Shown here one piece after another: positions 41,251-49,039 of a stretch of DNA of 64,000 nt. Every line of letters starts with the position of its first letter. The stretch's first letter is position 1. Made by a program: the position numbers and the translations under genes. The DNA is from DATMER01 sp963741305 (GTDB lineage Bacteria; Acidobacteriota; Thermoanaerobaculia; Multivoradales; UBA5704). The stretch spans positions 6,944,001 through 7,008,000 of the forward strand of contig CAVUHL010000003.1 in NCBI GenBank assembly GCA_963741305.1, in the 5' to 3' direction. Below the pieces are notes generated by a model. The model did no database searches. It had not been told where the DNA came from and saw only the letters and a program-made list of their open reading frames with translations.

Positions 41251-42393
41251 CTACCCCCGCTTCACCTTTGCCGTGATCGCCGCCAGCGGCTCGAGCTCCT
41301 CGGCCCGAGCCTGCTGCTGACCGAGCTCCCTTTTGAGCAGCAGCGCCCGGCGCTTCTCCACCCCTTCCAGCCAGAGCGGGATGAAGGCCACGAGGTCCTG
41401 AAGGGCCTTGTCCACGTCCGTCACCAGGGCCGCCAACCGGCGGCTGAAGGCGGCGTGGCAGTGGAGCAGGTCCTGGACGTTCTGGGTCCGCTCCGCCTGC
41501 GACGCGCCCACCGATCCCTTGAGCGCGTCGATCATCTCGGAGGCCACCTCGTGGATCTCCAGCGCCGTGCGGCAATTGCACGGGATGTCGAAAGCCAGCC
41601 GGTCTAGGATCTCCATCTCGTAGAAGCGCACGCCGCGCAGGGCGAGCACCTCCTTGAGCTTGGGAGTAAGCCCGGCGAGGAGGACGTTCAGGAAGGCCCG
41701 GGTCTCGGACCAGCCATGCCGGGTGGGGACGGCCTCCTCCTGGCGCATGTGCTCGGCCTGCGCGGTCATGTGGAGGGTGCGGGCCTCGTCGAGCCGCTGC
41801 ATGTACTCGCCCAGCCGCACGAGTGTTGCATGCAGCCACTCGGCCTCCTCGATGTCCTGCGGGAAGCGCCGGGAGAGGAAGTAATCGGAGTCGTGCAGGC
41901 TCCGGGGGTCCTTGGCCATGAACTCGCCGAACGTGTCCACGAGGAAGGCATGGATCTGGCCGATCGAGATGCAGAGCAGCTTGCGGACGTCCATGAGCTG
42001 CTCCTCGGGGACGTCCTCGGGGAAGCTCTCCAGCCGGCGCAGCACCTGATAGTCGAGCATGCCCAGGGAGGTCTCGGCGCTCTGCCGGGCCTCTTCCAGG
42101 GCCGGGATCTTGGACGGCCCGTCCAGCAGCGGCGCGATCCGGTGGCGGATCAGGTCAGCCACCTGGCGCACCTTGCGCCAGATGTCGAGCAGCCGCTCGG
42201 GCGAGCAGTGGAGGATGGCGTAGTTGCTCTCCATCACGCCGTCGAGGAGCCGGATCGACCCGAGGAAGGCGCGGATGCGTGGATTCTGGTAGTTGACGCG
42301 CTCCAATGCCCACTCGAGGGCGGTGATGCCCTCGGGCAGAGAGACCATATGGCCCCCCACCTGGATGACCTGCTTCGGCATAGGACGGATCAT
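41251..42393 (-). CDS. Conserved-looking helical protein, unknown function
   Basis: This 380-residue soluble protein is predicted mostly helical, rich in Leu, Glu, Arg and Ala, with no signal peptide or membrane segment. Segments such as LLDIWRKVRQVADLIRHRI and RRLAALVTDVDKALQDLVAF look amphipathic. A Cys-rich spot, FDIPCNCRTALEIHEVA, and a few histidines (HDSDYFL, DLLHCHAAF) could bind metal but form no known motif. I do not recognise the family. The gene is monocistronic. A second ATG four codons in (42381) is an alternative start. Confidence 0.7.
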   Translation of the reverse strand: MIRPMPKQVIQVGGHMVSLPEGITALEWALERVNYQNPRIRAFLGSIRLLDGVMESNYAILHCSPERLLDIWRKVRQVADLIRHRIAPLLDGPSKIPALEEARQSAETSLGMLDYQVLRRLESFPEDVPEEQLMDVRKLLCISIGQIHAFLVDTFGEFMAKDPRSLHDSDYFLSRRFPQDIEEAEWLHATLVRLGEYMQRLDEARTLHMTAQAEHMRQEEAVPTRHGWSETRAFLNVLLAGLTPKLKEVLALRGVRFYEMEILDRLAFDIPCNCRTALEIHEVASEMIDALKGSVGASQAERTQNVQDLLHCHAAFSRRLAALVTDVDKALQDLVAFIPLWLEGVEKRRALLLKRELGQQQARAEELEPLAAITAKVKRG

Positions 42394-42464
42394 GAACGGG
42401 AGTCCGACTGATAGGGTACTCCATCTGGGGATGCAGGGGTGTGACGAAGTTCACAGGCCCTGCC

Positions 42465-42492
42465 AGTCATACTTTTCGAGTACAGTATGACT
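42465..42492. promoter_or_regulatory. Inverted repeat, likely operator of the toxin-antitoxin pair
   Basis: AGTCATACT (42465-42473) and AGTATGACT (42484-42492) are perfect inverted 9-bp arms separated by 10 bp, directly before ATG 42493. AbrB/MazE-type antitoxins commonly bind such sites to repress their own operon. The position argues that translation starts at 42493 rather than at the ATG inside the right arm (42487). Confidence 0.55.
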
Positions 42493-42768
42493 ATGGCTAG
42501 CACGGTAGGAGAAAAGGGGCAGATCGTCATCGAGAAGCCAATTCGCGATGCGCTGGGGATCGAGCCAGGCTACGTCGCCGTTCAGGCCATCGTAGGGAAT
42601 CACATAGAGCTCCGCTTCTACCCTCCCGAGCACAACCGCTCGCTCAAAGGCATCCTTGCCGGCTATGTGCAGCGGTCGGTCTCTGAAGAGGAGTGGCCGC
42701 AAGCCAAGGAGGAGGCCTGGGCTCAGGCGACGATTGAGGACTGGGCCCAAGAGGATGAGAAACGGTGA
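42493..42768 (+). CDS. AbrB/MazE-type antitoxin (VapB-like)
   Basis: This protein is about 91 residues. The N-terminal swapped-hairpin DNA-binding domain reads STVGEKGQIVIEKPIRDALG, followed by IEPGYVAVQAIVGNHIELRF. The C-terminal part (SVSEEEWPQAKEEAWAQATI) is an acidic amphipathic helix suited to wrap the toxin. The last 4 bases overlap the GTG start of the PIN-domain gene (GTGA), which couples their translation. An inverted repeat lies at its start. Confidence 0.9.
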   Translation: MASTVGEKGQIVIEKPIRDALGIEPGYVAVQAIVGNHIELRFYPPEHNRSLKGILAGYVQRSVSEEEWPQAKEEAWAQATIEDWAQEDEKR

Positions 42769-43181
42769 GGGAGAGGGAGCGTCCTGGATTCCTCGATACC
42801 AGCATCATCGTCAGGTACATCACAGGTGATCCGCCCCACATGGCGGAGATTGCCGCACGCCTCCTGGATGATGGGGGGCCGCTCATCCTGAGCGAAATCG
42901 CATTGCTGGAAACGGCCCATGTCCTGGCAAAGGTCTATCGGGTGCCGCGTTCCGCGGTGGTGGATGCGCTCGTCGCCCTGGTCCAGAAATCCAACCTCCG
43001 TCTGGCTGTCCTGCCCAAAACCCGGGTCGTGGAAGCCCTACTCCTCTGCCGCGATTCGAATCGGTACTCCCTCCCGGATGTAATGCTCTGGGCTGAGGCA
43101 CGGGACATGAAAGTTGAGCCGCTGTACACCTTTGACGGGCGCTTCCCGTCACAAGGGCTTGCCGTAGTGAAACCGGAGTAG
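42765..43181 (+). CDS. PIN-domain ribonuclease toxin (VapC-like)
   Basis: This 138-residue protein has the PIN acidic residues in FLDTSIIVRYITGD (first Asp), LSEIALLETAHVL (Glu), SLPDVMLWAEARDM (Asp) and YTFDGRF (last Asp). It starts at GTG, overlapping the antitoxin stop. VapC toxins cut tRNA or rRNA and are held inactive by the paired antitoxin. The next gene, an RNA helicase, begins only 5 bp downstream, so the pair and the helicase may be cotranscribed. Confidence 0.92.
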   Translation: MRERERPGFLDTSIIVRYITGDPPHMAEIAARLLDDGGPLILSEIALLETAHVLAKVYRVPRSAVVDALVALVQKSNLRLAVLPKTRVVEALLLCRDSNRYSLPDVMLWAEARDMKVEPLYTFDGRFPSQGLAVVKPE

Positions 43182-43185
43182 GGAG

Positions 43186-44937
43186 ATGAGCATGACAGGC
43201 GAAGACGCAGTCACACCGGAGAGCACAGTTACGACGCCGACTTTTGCAGACCTGGGATTGTCTGATCCGCTCCTCAGAGTGCTCTCCGAGGTGGGGTACG
43301 AGGGGCCGACGCCGATCCAGGCCAAGACGATCCCCGCGCTGCTCCAGGGGCGGGACCTGATCGGGCAGGCGCAGACCGGCACGGGCAAGACCGCGGCCTT
43401 CGCGCTGCCCATGCTGCAGCAGCTCGACCTCAGCCTCCCGGGGGTGCAGGCGCTCGTCCTCGCCCCCACCCGCGAGCTGGCGATCCAGGTTTCGGAGGCG
43501 TTCCACACCTACTCGCGCTACCTGGGCAGGGTCAACGTGCTCCCGGTCTACGGCGGCCAGCCGATCGACCGCCAGCAGCAGCGGCTCCAGCGCGGGGTCC
43601 AGGTGGTCGTGGGCACCCCGGGCCGGATCATGGACCACCTGCGGCGCGGCACCCTGCGGCTGGACCAGGTGCGCATGGTCGCCCTCGACGAAGCCGACGA
43701 GATGCTCAAGATGGGCTTCCTGGAGGACGTGGAGTGGATCCTCTCCCAGATGCCGGAGGAGCGCCGGACCGCGCTCTTCTCCGCGACCCTGCCGCCGGAG
43801 ATCCGCCGCGTAGCGTCCCGCCACCTGCGCAACCCCGTGATGGTGGAGATCGAGCGCCGCACCCTCACCGTGCCGGAGACCCATCAGCGCTACCTGAACG
43901 TCCACGGTCCGCAGAAGCTGGAGGCGCTGACGCGCATCCTCGAGACCGAGCCCGTCACGGCCGTGCTCGTGTTCACCCGCATGAAGACCGGCGCCGCGGA
44001 GCTGGCCGAGAAGCTCGCCGGCCGGGGCTATGCCGCCGAGGCGATGCACGGCGACATGAACCAGGCCCAGCGCGAGACCGTCATCCGCCGGCTGCGCGCA
44101 GGGCAGGCGGAGATCGTGGTGGCCACGGACGTGGCTGCCCGCGGCCTGGACGTCGAGCGCATCAGCCACGTGGTGAACTACGACATGCCGCACGACGTCG
44201 AATCGTACGTCCACCGGATCGGCCGCACCGGCCGGGCCGGCCGCACGGGAGTGGCGATTCTCTTCGTGGCGCCGCGCGAGCGCAGGATGCTGCAGGAGAT
44301 CGAGCGCTTCACCAAGCAGCGCATCGAGCCCATGCGGATGCCCACCCAGGCGGATGTAGCCGCCCGTCGCGTGGCCCTGTTCAAGGACAGCATCCGCAAG
44401 ACGCTCAAAGAGGGGGACCTGGACCTCTACCTCGCCCTGGTCGAGGAGCTGGCGGAGGAAGAGGGGCTCGACATGGCGGAGATCGCCGCCGCGGCCGCCC
44501 GCCTGGCCCGGGGAGACAAACCGCTGGACGTGGAGATCGAGCCCGAGGCGCGGGACATGGCCCCGGTGGAGGGGGGGATGGCGCGCCTCTTCCTCTCCGC
44601 GGGCCGGCGCAACGGCGTCCGGCCCGCCGACATCGTGGGCGCCATCGCCAACGAGGCCGGCGTGCCGGGCAAGGCGATCGGCTCCATCGACATCTACGAC
44701 AACTTCACCTTCGTGGAGGTCCCGGAACAGTACCGGGACCAGGTGCTGGAGCGGATGTCCCGGGCGACGATCCGGAACCGTCCCGTGGAGGCCCGGATCG
44801 CCCGTCCCGAGGGTCCCGGCAGCCCTAGGCGCCCTGACCGTCCCGGCGAGGGCTCCGGCGGGCGCTCCGAGCCTGAGCGCGGCCCTTCCCGCCGTCCTGC
44901 GGGGGCTCCGAAACGCGGGGAGGGGTGGCGGAAGTAG
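43186..44937 (+). CDS. DEAD-box RNA helicase with DbpA-type RNA-binding domain
   Basis: This 583-residue protein has a helicase core with the Q motif FADLGLSDPLLRVLSEVGYE, Walker A AQTGTGKTAAF, DEAD box ALDEADEMLKMGF, motif III LFSATLP and motif VI HRIGRTGRAGR. A helical linker precedes a DbpA/CsdA-like RRM fold (MARLFLSAGRRNGVRPADIV, then SIDIYDNFTFVEVP). The basic tail (RPDRPGEGSGGRSEPERGPS) is disordered. Relatives act in ribosome assembly and cold adaptation. The last 113 bp overlap the opposite-strand debranching-enzyme gene. Confidence 0.93.
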   Translation: MSMTGEDAVTPESTVTTPTFADLGLSDPLLRVLSEVGYEGPTPIQAKTIPALLQGRDLIGQAQTGTGKTAAFALPMLQQLDLSLPGVQALVLAPTRELAIQVSEAFHTYSRYLGRVNVLPVYGGQPIDRQQQRLQRGVQVVVGTPGRIMDHLRRGTLRLDQVRMVALDEADEMLKMGFLEDVEWILSQMPEERRTALFSATLPPEIRRVASRHLRNPVMVEIERRTLTVPETHQRYLNVHGPQKLEALTRILETEPVTAVLVFTRMKTGAAELAEKLAGRGYAAEAMHGDMNQAQRETVIRRLRAGQAEIVVATDVAARGLDVERISHVVNYDMPHDVESYVHRIGRTGRAGRTGVAILFVAPRERRMLQEIERFTKQRIEPMRMPTQADVAARRVALFKDSIRKTLKEGDLDLYLALVEELAEEEGLDMAEIAAAAARLARGDKPLDVEIEPEARDMAPVEGGMARLFLSAGRRNGVRPADIVGAIANEAGVPGKAIGSIDIYDNFTFVEVPEQYRDQVLERMSRATIRNRPVEARIARPEGPGSPRRPDRPGEGSGGRSEPERGPSRRPAGAPKRGEGWRK

Positions 44938-46483
44938 CCACGTCCTCCACGTAAGCCCGCAGCACCTCGGCCACGTTGATCGCCCGGGGCTCGGCTCCAT
45001 GGTTGGAGAGGGAGCCGAGCTCCAGCGCCTCGATCACCTTCCGCGCCTGCTTCCGCCCGGCCGCGCCGTTCACCCGCACCAGGGCGGTCATGTAGGGACC
45101 GAGCAGCCACGTGTGCCCCCCGAGGCCCGCCGGCGTGTAGAGCTGCGTCAATGCCTCCAACAGCCGGACCGCCCGTGCCTTGGGCAGGATCGGGAAAGGC
45201 AGGCTCAGGGCGAGGATCCCCTCTGCCTGCACAGTTTCCTGGAAGCTCTTCTGGACCGCCTTCGCCTGCTTGGCCAGATGGTTCGCCTCGACCGGATCGC
45301 CGAGCCGCGCCTCCAACTCCGAGAGGATGCGCAGCGCGTTATAGGCGAGCGCATCGGTGCCCTCCGGCTGAATCTTGCGCAGGGCGGGCAGCAGCGTGTC
45401 GCGGACGAACGCCTCGTCTCCCGTGGCCTGCAGGTACTTCCAGGAGGCGACGAACAGCCACGGGTCCTTGCTCGTCCTGGAGAGGGCCTTCAGGATCTTG
45501 CGTGCCTCGTCGTGGCGGCCGGTCACGAGGCAGAGTCCCGGCAGCGCGATCAGCGCGTCGCGGCTCTGCTCTCCGCGGCTCTGCTCGCCATACCAGGGAT
45601 AGCCATCCACCACGGCGGAACCCTTGCGGATGAGGAAGGAATCGGCGGCCAGGCCCAGGAAGCGGGAGAGCGGGTCCTGGACCGGCAAGCCCTGGAGGAT
45701 CTTCTCGCGGCGCTTCTTCTCCTTCGCGACCAGGGCGAAGGCGTCGCGGCCCGCGGGGCTCGCGGTCGAGGCGATCACGCCGAAGCGGTCCCCCGGCCCG
45801 AGCTCGCGGCCGAAGAGGCCGGGCGTCCAGAGATCCTCCTGGAAGTCGAAGCCCCGGCGCCGGTCGGCCTCGTACTCGAAGCGGTACCACCACTGCGGTT
45901 GGGAGTGGAATTCCGCGCCGGGAGCGAGGAGGAAAACCTCGGGCGTGCTCGCGTAGGGGTGGAGGCGGAGGGTGCCGCCGGCAAACGAAGCCTCCTGCGA
46001 GATCTCGCCATTGGCGGAGGCCAGGGCCTCCAGGTCGCGCGCGGCTAGAAAAGGCCGTAGCGAGAGGATGAACGGCCCGGGCGCCTCCAGCACTTCGTAG
46101 AGGACCAGCGTGGTGTTCTCGCCGTCCACGGCGGCGATGGTCTTGCGCAGGCGCACGCCGCCGGCTTCGTACTCGAACACGGGGAAGAGGTCCTGCGTGA
46201 AGGACGCCAGGTGCTGAAAGCCCTGGGGGGCGATGGTGCCGGGGAACTGGTTGCAGCCCAGATCGAAGCTGCCGCCGTCGACGTGGATGGTCTCGTCGAG
46301 GCGGGAAAGCAGGACCTGCCGGCCGGCGGGCGTGGCCGCGACCAGGAGGCCATGGGAGCGGCGGCTGTTCAGGCCGGCGACGGTGGTGCCGGCCCAGCCG
46401 CCGAGGCCGTTGGCCTCCAGCCACTCCAGGCGCGCGGCGCGCTCGAGGTCCTGCGTAATCTCACGGTCCAACTGAATCAACAT
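44825..46483 (-). CDS. Glycogen debranching enzyme homologue lacking conserved catalytic segments
   Basis: This 552-residue protein has an intact N-terminal domain (RLEWLEANGLGGWAGTTVAG, LNSRRSHGLLVAAT). The active-site phrase expected as YPWF..WGRDT..ALPGL reads DGYPWYGEQSRGEQSRDALI, ALPGL, with GEQSR duplicated by a 15-bp tandem repeat (45560-45589). The region normally holding the open-barrel loops before FVASWKYLQATGD is shortened. Near the C-terminus the expected YHQGTVWPWLLGP is reduced to GLGGHTWLLGPY. By family knowledge these segments carry catalytic residues, so the protein is probably inactive or repurposed. The reading frame is nevertheless intact. Its 3' end overlaps the helicase gene. 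Confidence 0.8.
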   Translation of the reverse strand: MLIQLDREITQDLERAARLEWLEANGLGGWAGTTVAGLNSRRSHGLLVAATPAGRQVLLSRLDETIHVDGGSFDLGCNQFPGTIAPQGFQHLASFTQDLFPVFEYEAGGVRLRKTIAAVDGENTTLVLYEVLEAPGPFILSLRPFLAARDLEALASANGEISQEASFAGGTLRLHPYASTPEVFLLAPGAEFHSQPQWWYRFEYEADRRRGFDFQEDLWTPGLFGRELGPGDRFGVIASTASPAGRDAFALVAKEKKRREKILQGLPVQDPLSRFLGLAADSFLIRKGSAVVDGYPWYGEQSRGEQSRDALIALPGLCLVTGRHDEARKILKALSRTSKDPWLFVASWKYLQATGDEAFVRDTLLPALRKIQPEGTDALAYNALRILSELEARLGDPVEANHLAKQAKAVQKSFQETVQAEGILALSLPFPILPKARAVRLLEALTQLYTPAGLGGHTWLLGPYMTALVRVNGAAGRKQARKVIEALELGSLSNHGAEPRAINVAEVLRAYVEDVATSATPPRVSEPPQDGGKGRAQARSARRSPRRDGQGA

Positions 46484-46570
46484 CGGGTTCGTCTCCTGTA
46501 TACGTCTTCTTCGATAAACGGACGGCGGAGTTTAGCAGGTAGAATGGGGCATATCTCTCAAGGAGGCGGA

Positions 46571-46915
46571 ATGCCCAAAGTGGCCTTGGCGGACACGCTT
46601 GTCGACTGGGACTCGCTCATCGCGGCTGCACGCAGCCGGGTGGCGAAGCACCCCGAGATCACGCCGGTGCTCGAAGCGCTGGAGAGTCTGCGGGACCGTT
46701 CCAAGGCCTTGGAAGCCGAGCGCCAGAGCCTGCAGGCCCGCCGCCAGGTAGCCACGCAAGAGCTCCGGCAGGCCAGGGAAGAGGGAGAGGAGTCCGCGAG
46801 ACGTCTCCGGTCGATTCTGAAGTCTGCGCTCGGAACTCAGAACGAGGCCCTGGTCGAGTTCAACGTCCGGCCCCGGCGTCCGTACGGTCGCCGGAAGAAG
46901 GGGAGCCCCTCCTAG
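46571..46915 (+). CDS. Small coiled-coil protein, unknown function
   Basis: This 114-residue protein starts at ATG 46571 with AGGAGG 5 bases upstream. The middle (EALESLRDRSKALEAERQSL, then QARRQVATQELRQAREEGEE) is a clear helical coiled-coil region. The tail is basic (RPRRPYGRRKKGSPS) and may touch nucleic acid. An in-frame ATG at 46543 exists but lacks a ribosome binding site. The seven-unit palindromic array starts about 15 bases after its stop codon. No family recognised. Confidence 0.7.
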   Translation: MPKVALADTLVDWDSLIAAARSRVAKHPEITPVLEALESLRDRSKALEAERQSLQARRQVATQELRQAREEGEESARRLRSILKSALGTQNEALVEFNVRPRRPYGRRKKGSPS

Positions 46916-46931
46916 AAGGTTCGCTGCCGTC

Positions 46932-47216
46932 CAAAGTCAAAGGGCAACGACTGCCCCCTGAAATTACACGGTCCGAATTCAGAGGGCAGCGATTGCCCTC
47001 TGAAACTGGGGCGTCCAAATTGGAAGGGCAGTGACTGCCCCCTGAAATTACACGGTACAAATTCGCGGGGCAGCGGCTGCCCCCTGAATTTGGAAGGCTC
47101 GAATTCGCAGGGCAGTGATTGCCCCCTGAAATGGGACAGCCTGAATTCGGAGGGCAATGACTGCCCCCTGAAATCGGATAGGCTGAATTCAGAGGGCAGC
47201 GGCTGCCCCTTGAAAT
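46932..47216. repeat. Seven palindromic repeats with exact 42-bp period
   Basis: The core GGGCA recurs at 46942, 46984, 47026, 47068, 47110, 47152 and 47194, exactly 42 bp apart each time. Each unit is a hairpin around AGGGCA-nnnnn-TGCCCC, best in unit 2 (TTCAGAGGGCA/TGCCCTCTGAA, 11-bp stem). Outer edges are GAATTC and CTGAAAt, and about 11 bases between units vary. Since 42 is a multiple of three, open frames with 14-residue repeats cross it on the minus strand, but they lack starts and are considered chance. Confidence 0.9.
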
Positions 47217-47232
47217 TGCGGAGCTCCCCGAG

Positions 47233-47901
47233 ATGCGGTCGTACTGGATCCTGCTGGCCCTGATGTCGGCGCTCTTCCTGGCGCTCTTCGGTATCGTGGA
47301 GGCGATGGACATCCCGTTCCTTTCCGATCCCGGCCCGTGGCTCTCCGGGTCGGGCCGCTGGGGCGCGGCGGCGATCGGCGTCGCGCTCCTGATCGCCGAC
47401 ATCTTCCTCCCCGTGCCGGCAAGCCTGATCATGGTGGCCAACGGCGCGCTGTTCGGGATCGTCGGAGGCACCCTGCTCTCCCTCGCAGGAGGCTTGGCCG
47501 CCTCGGCAGTCGGGTTCGCGCTGGGCCGCAGGGGGAGCGCCACGCTCCACCGATTCGTACCCGAGGACGAGCGCCGCCGGGCCAACGCCCTGCTGAGGCA
47601 GTGGGGAGACCTGGCGGTCGTGGTAACCCGGCCGGTCCCGATCCTGGCCGAGAGCGTGGCGATCCTGGCGGGCACCTCGCCCCTCGGCTGGCGGCGCTTC
47701 CTGGTGGCCTCGGCCGCGGGCATCCTCCCGGCCGCCCTCCTCTACGCCCTGACCGGCGCCACCGCCGCCCGCCTAGACAGCGCCTTCCTGATGTTCGGTC
47801 TGGTCCTGCTGGTCGCGGCGCTGGTCTGGTTCGCTGGCCGACGGCTGCGCAAGAATTCTTCAGAAGCTCTGGCGGAGTCTCACCGGCGGCCTATCCAGTA
47901 G
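47233..47901 (+). CDS. VTT-domain (TVP38/DedA-like) membrane protein
   Basis: This 222-residue protein has about five hydrophobic segments. The VTT core is ADIFLPVPASLIMVANGALF, then GLAASAVGFALGRRG and a re-entrant region VVVTRPVPILAESVAILAG. Proteins of this family scramble or flip lipids, and bacterial members affect membrane homeostasis. It starts 15 bp after the palindrome array, so the array may lie in its promoter or leader. Its 3' end overlaps the opposite-strand toxin gene by 22 bp. Confidence 0.9.
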   Translation: MRSYWILLALMSALFLALFGIVEAMDIPFLSDPGPWLSGSGRWGAAAIGVALLIADIFLPVPASLIMVANGALFGIVGGTLLSLAGGLAASAVGFALGRRGSATLHRFVPEDERRRANALLRQWGDLAVVVTRPVPILAESVAILAGTSPLGWRRFLVASAAGILPAALLYALTGATAARLDSAFLMFGLVLLVAALVWFAGRRLRKNSSEALAESHRRPIQ

Positions 47902-48176
47902 CGCGGGTCGCGCTTCTGGTGCGCCACGGCCAGGATCCGGACGCGGTCTGCGTCCCGGAGCTCGTAAAGCAGAGAGTAGGGGAACCTGGGCAGGACGAAT
48001 CGGCGGACCTGACCACGAACGCGGGGGGATGCCTCGGGAAACCGGAGGAGGATGCCGAGAGCCCCGTAGACCTCTTCCAGGAACCGGTCGCCCAAGCCTG
48101 GGGACTCGGCATCGTAACGCTGGACTGCTTCGGTCAACTCTCGGTCGGCAAGCCTGTTGAAGCTGATGCCCTTCAT
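47880..48176 (-). CDS. RelE/ParE-type toxin
   Basis: This 98-residue protein has the ParE plan: ISFNRLADRELTEAVQRYDA, then LGDRFLEEVYGALGILLRFP and the strand region VRRFVLPRFPYSLLYELRDA, ending VRILAVAHQKRDPRYW. Proteins with this ending (AVAHxxRxPxYW) are common toxins of two-gene addiction modules and poison gyrase or translation, depending on subgroup. The antitoxin lies upstream with a 4-base overlap. The antitoxin is of the 'addiction module component' type, usual for this toxin group. Confidence 0.92.
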   Translation of the reverse strand: MKGISFNRLADRELTEAVQRYDAESPGLGDRFLEEVYGALGILLRFPEASPRVRGQVRRFVLPRFPYSLLYELRDADRVRILAVAHQKRDPRYWIGRR

Positions 48177-48409
48177 CTAGGCCGTGAGCGCAGACGCCGG
48201 AAGACCTCCTCGGCAGGCACCCCCTCATCCCCGGTCTCCGTCATCTCCCGGCTCCGGCGCTCGGCCTCTTCGGCCCAGGTGCGGGCGATCTTGTCGTCCC
48301 ACCCCCGGGTCTTCTGAAAGCCCGTCATCAGCCTCTCGATCAGCTCTGTGCGAGCCTCCTCGGGAAGTTTCAGGACTTCAGCTTCGATCTCGTCGATGGA
48401 CAGGCTCAT
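48173..48409 (-). CDS. Addiction module component antitoxin
   Basis: This 78-residue protein begins MSLSIDEIEAEVLKLPEEAR and continues TELIERLMTGFQ. The C-terminal toxin-wrapping tail contains RTWAEEAERRSREM and VPAEEVFRRLRSR. This is the unstable-antitoxin pattern (helix, then W-x-E-E-x-x-R-R). A longer upstream frame runs into the next gene and is not coding. It partners the toxin at 47880-48176. Its tail is closely echoed at the C-terminus of HflX in this same window. Confidence 0.9.
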   Translation of the reverse strand: MSLSIDEIEAEVLKLPEEARTELIERLMTGFQKTRGWDDKIARTWAEEAERRSREMTETGDEGVPAEEVFRRLRSRPR

Positions 48410-48419
48410 GATCCCCTCA

Positions 48420-48884
48420 TTATGCCCGCTCCACCAATGCAATGAAACATCCCGCCTCCGTGTTGCGGACGTGGACGTACTCCACATCCTCCCTGGCCAG
48501 AAGCCGCTCCAGGGCGGGCTCCACCTCGCCATCCGTCACCCGCTCGCGGGCGACGATCCAGCGGTCCTGGCCGTAGCCCTCGAAGGTGAGAGGTAGATCC
48601 CGCAGCTCTGGCGGAAACGCCGCGGCGTCATAGGTCGGGCACGCCTCGCTGTGCACGAAGACCGGCCCCGGCGACGGATACGGGTTCCGCCCTGCGAAAG
48701 GGTTGTAGGTAAAGAGGAGCCGCTCGTCCCGGCCCGTCTCGAACTTGCCGAGGCAGGACCGGCACGGTCCGTACCCCTTCGCGATCTCGGTGTGGGCGGG
48801 ATGTCCATACTGCGGCGACCTCATCTCGGCCCGGGCCTGCTGGGCCAACTCTTCAGGGATACCGACGACTCGGAATGGGATCAT
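48420..48884 (-). CDS. DUF1203 family protein
   Basis: This 154-residue protein starts at ATG 48884, supported by AGGAGGTGA about 7 bases upstream. It begins MIPFRVVGIPEELAQQAR, has the family Cys pair in GYGPCRSCLGKFETG, LFTYNPF, the conserved GPVFVHSEACPTYD and the closing YVHVRNTEAGCF. DUF1203 proteins are widespread, small, and uncharacterised; the Cys/His residues could bind metal. It is divergent from the manganese catalase gene. Confidence 0.9.
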   Translation of the reverse strand: MIPFRVVGIPEELAQQARAEMRSPQYGHPAHTEIAKGYGPCRSCLGKFETGRDERLLFTYNPFAGRNPYPSPGPVFVHSEACPTYDAAAFPPELRDLPLTFEGYGQDRWIVARERVTDGEVEPALERLLAREDVEYVHVRNTEAGCFIALVERA

Positions 48885-49039
48885 GGCTCTCACCTCCTGA
48901 GTGAGAGTAGACCCGGTGGGAAGGCGGAACCATCCGTAGATTGCTGTCGAAATGACGAGAAGTGGCACCGCAATTGCTGTGATTTTTCCGTCCACGGGAA
49001 CCGGCATGCCGTCCCATTTACTCGCAAAGAGGTGCTCCA

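Noticed and set aside
46932..47216. CRISPR array
   Set aside because: The variable segments between repeats are only about 11 bases, far shorter than CRISPR spacers, the repeats themselves vary, and there are no cas genes.
46912..47550. Protein with 14-residue repeats (FRGQSLP...) on the minus strand
   Set aside because: The 42-bp period is a multiple of three, so several frames stay open by arithmetic; the frames cross into the real VTT gene on the other strand and lack start signals.
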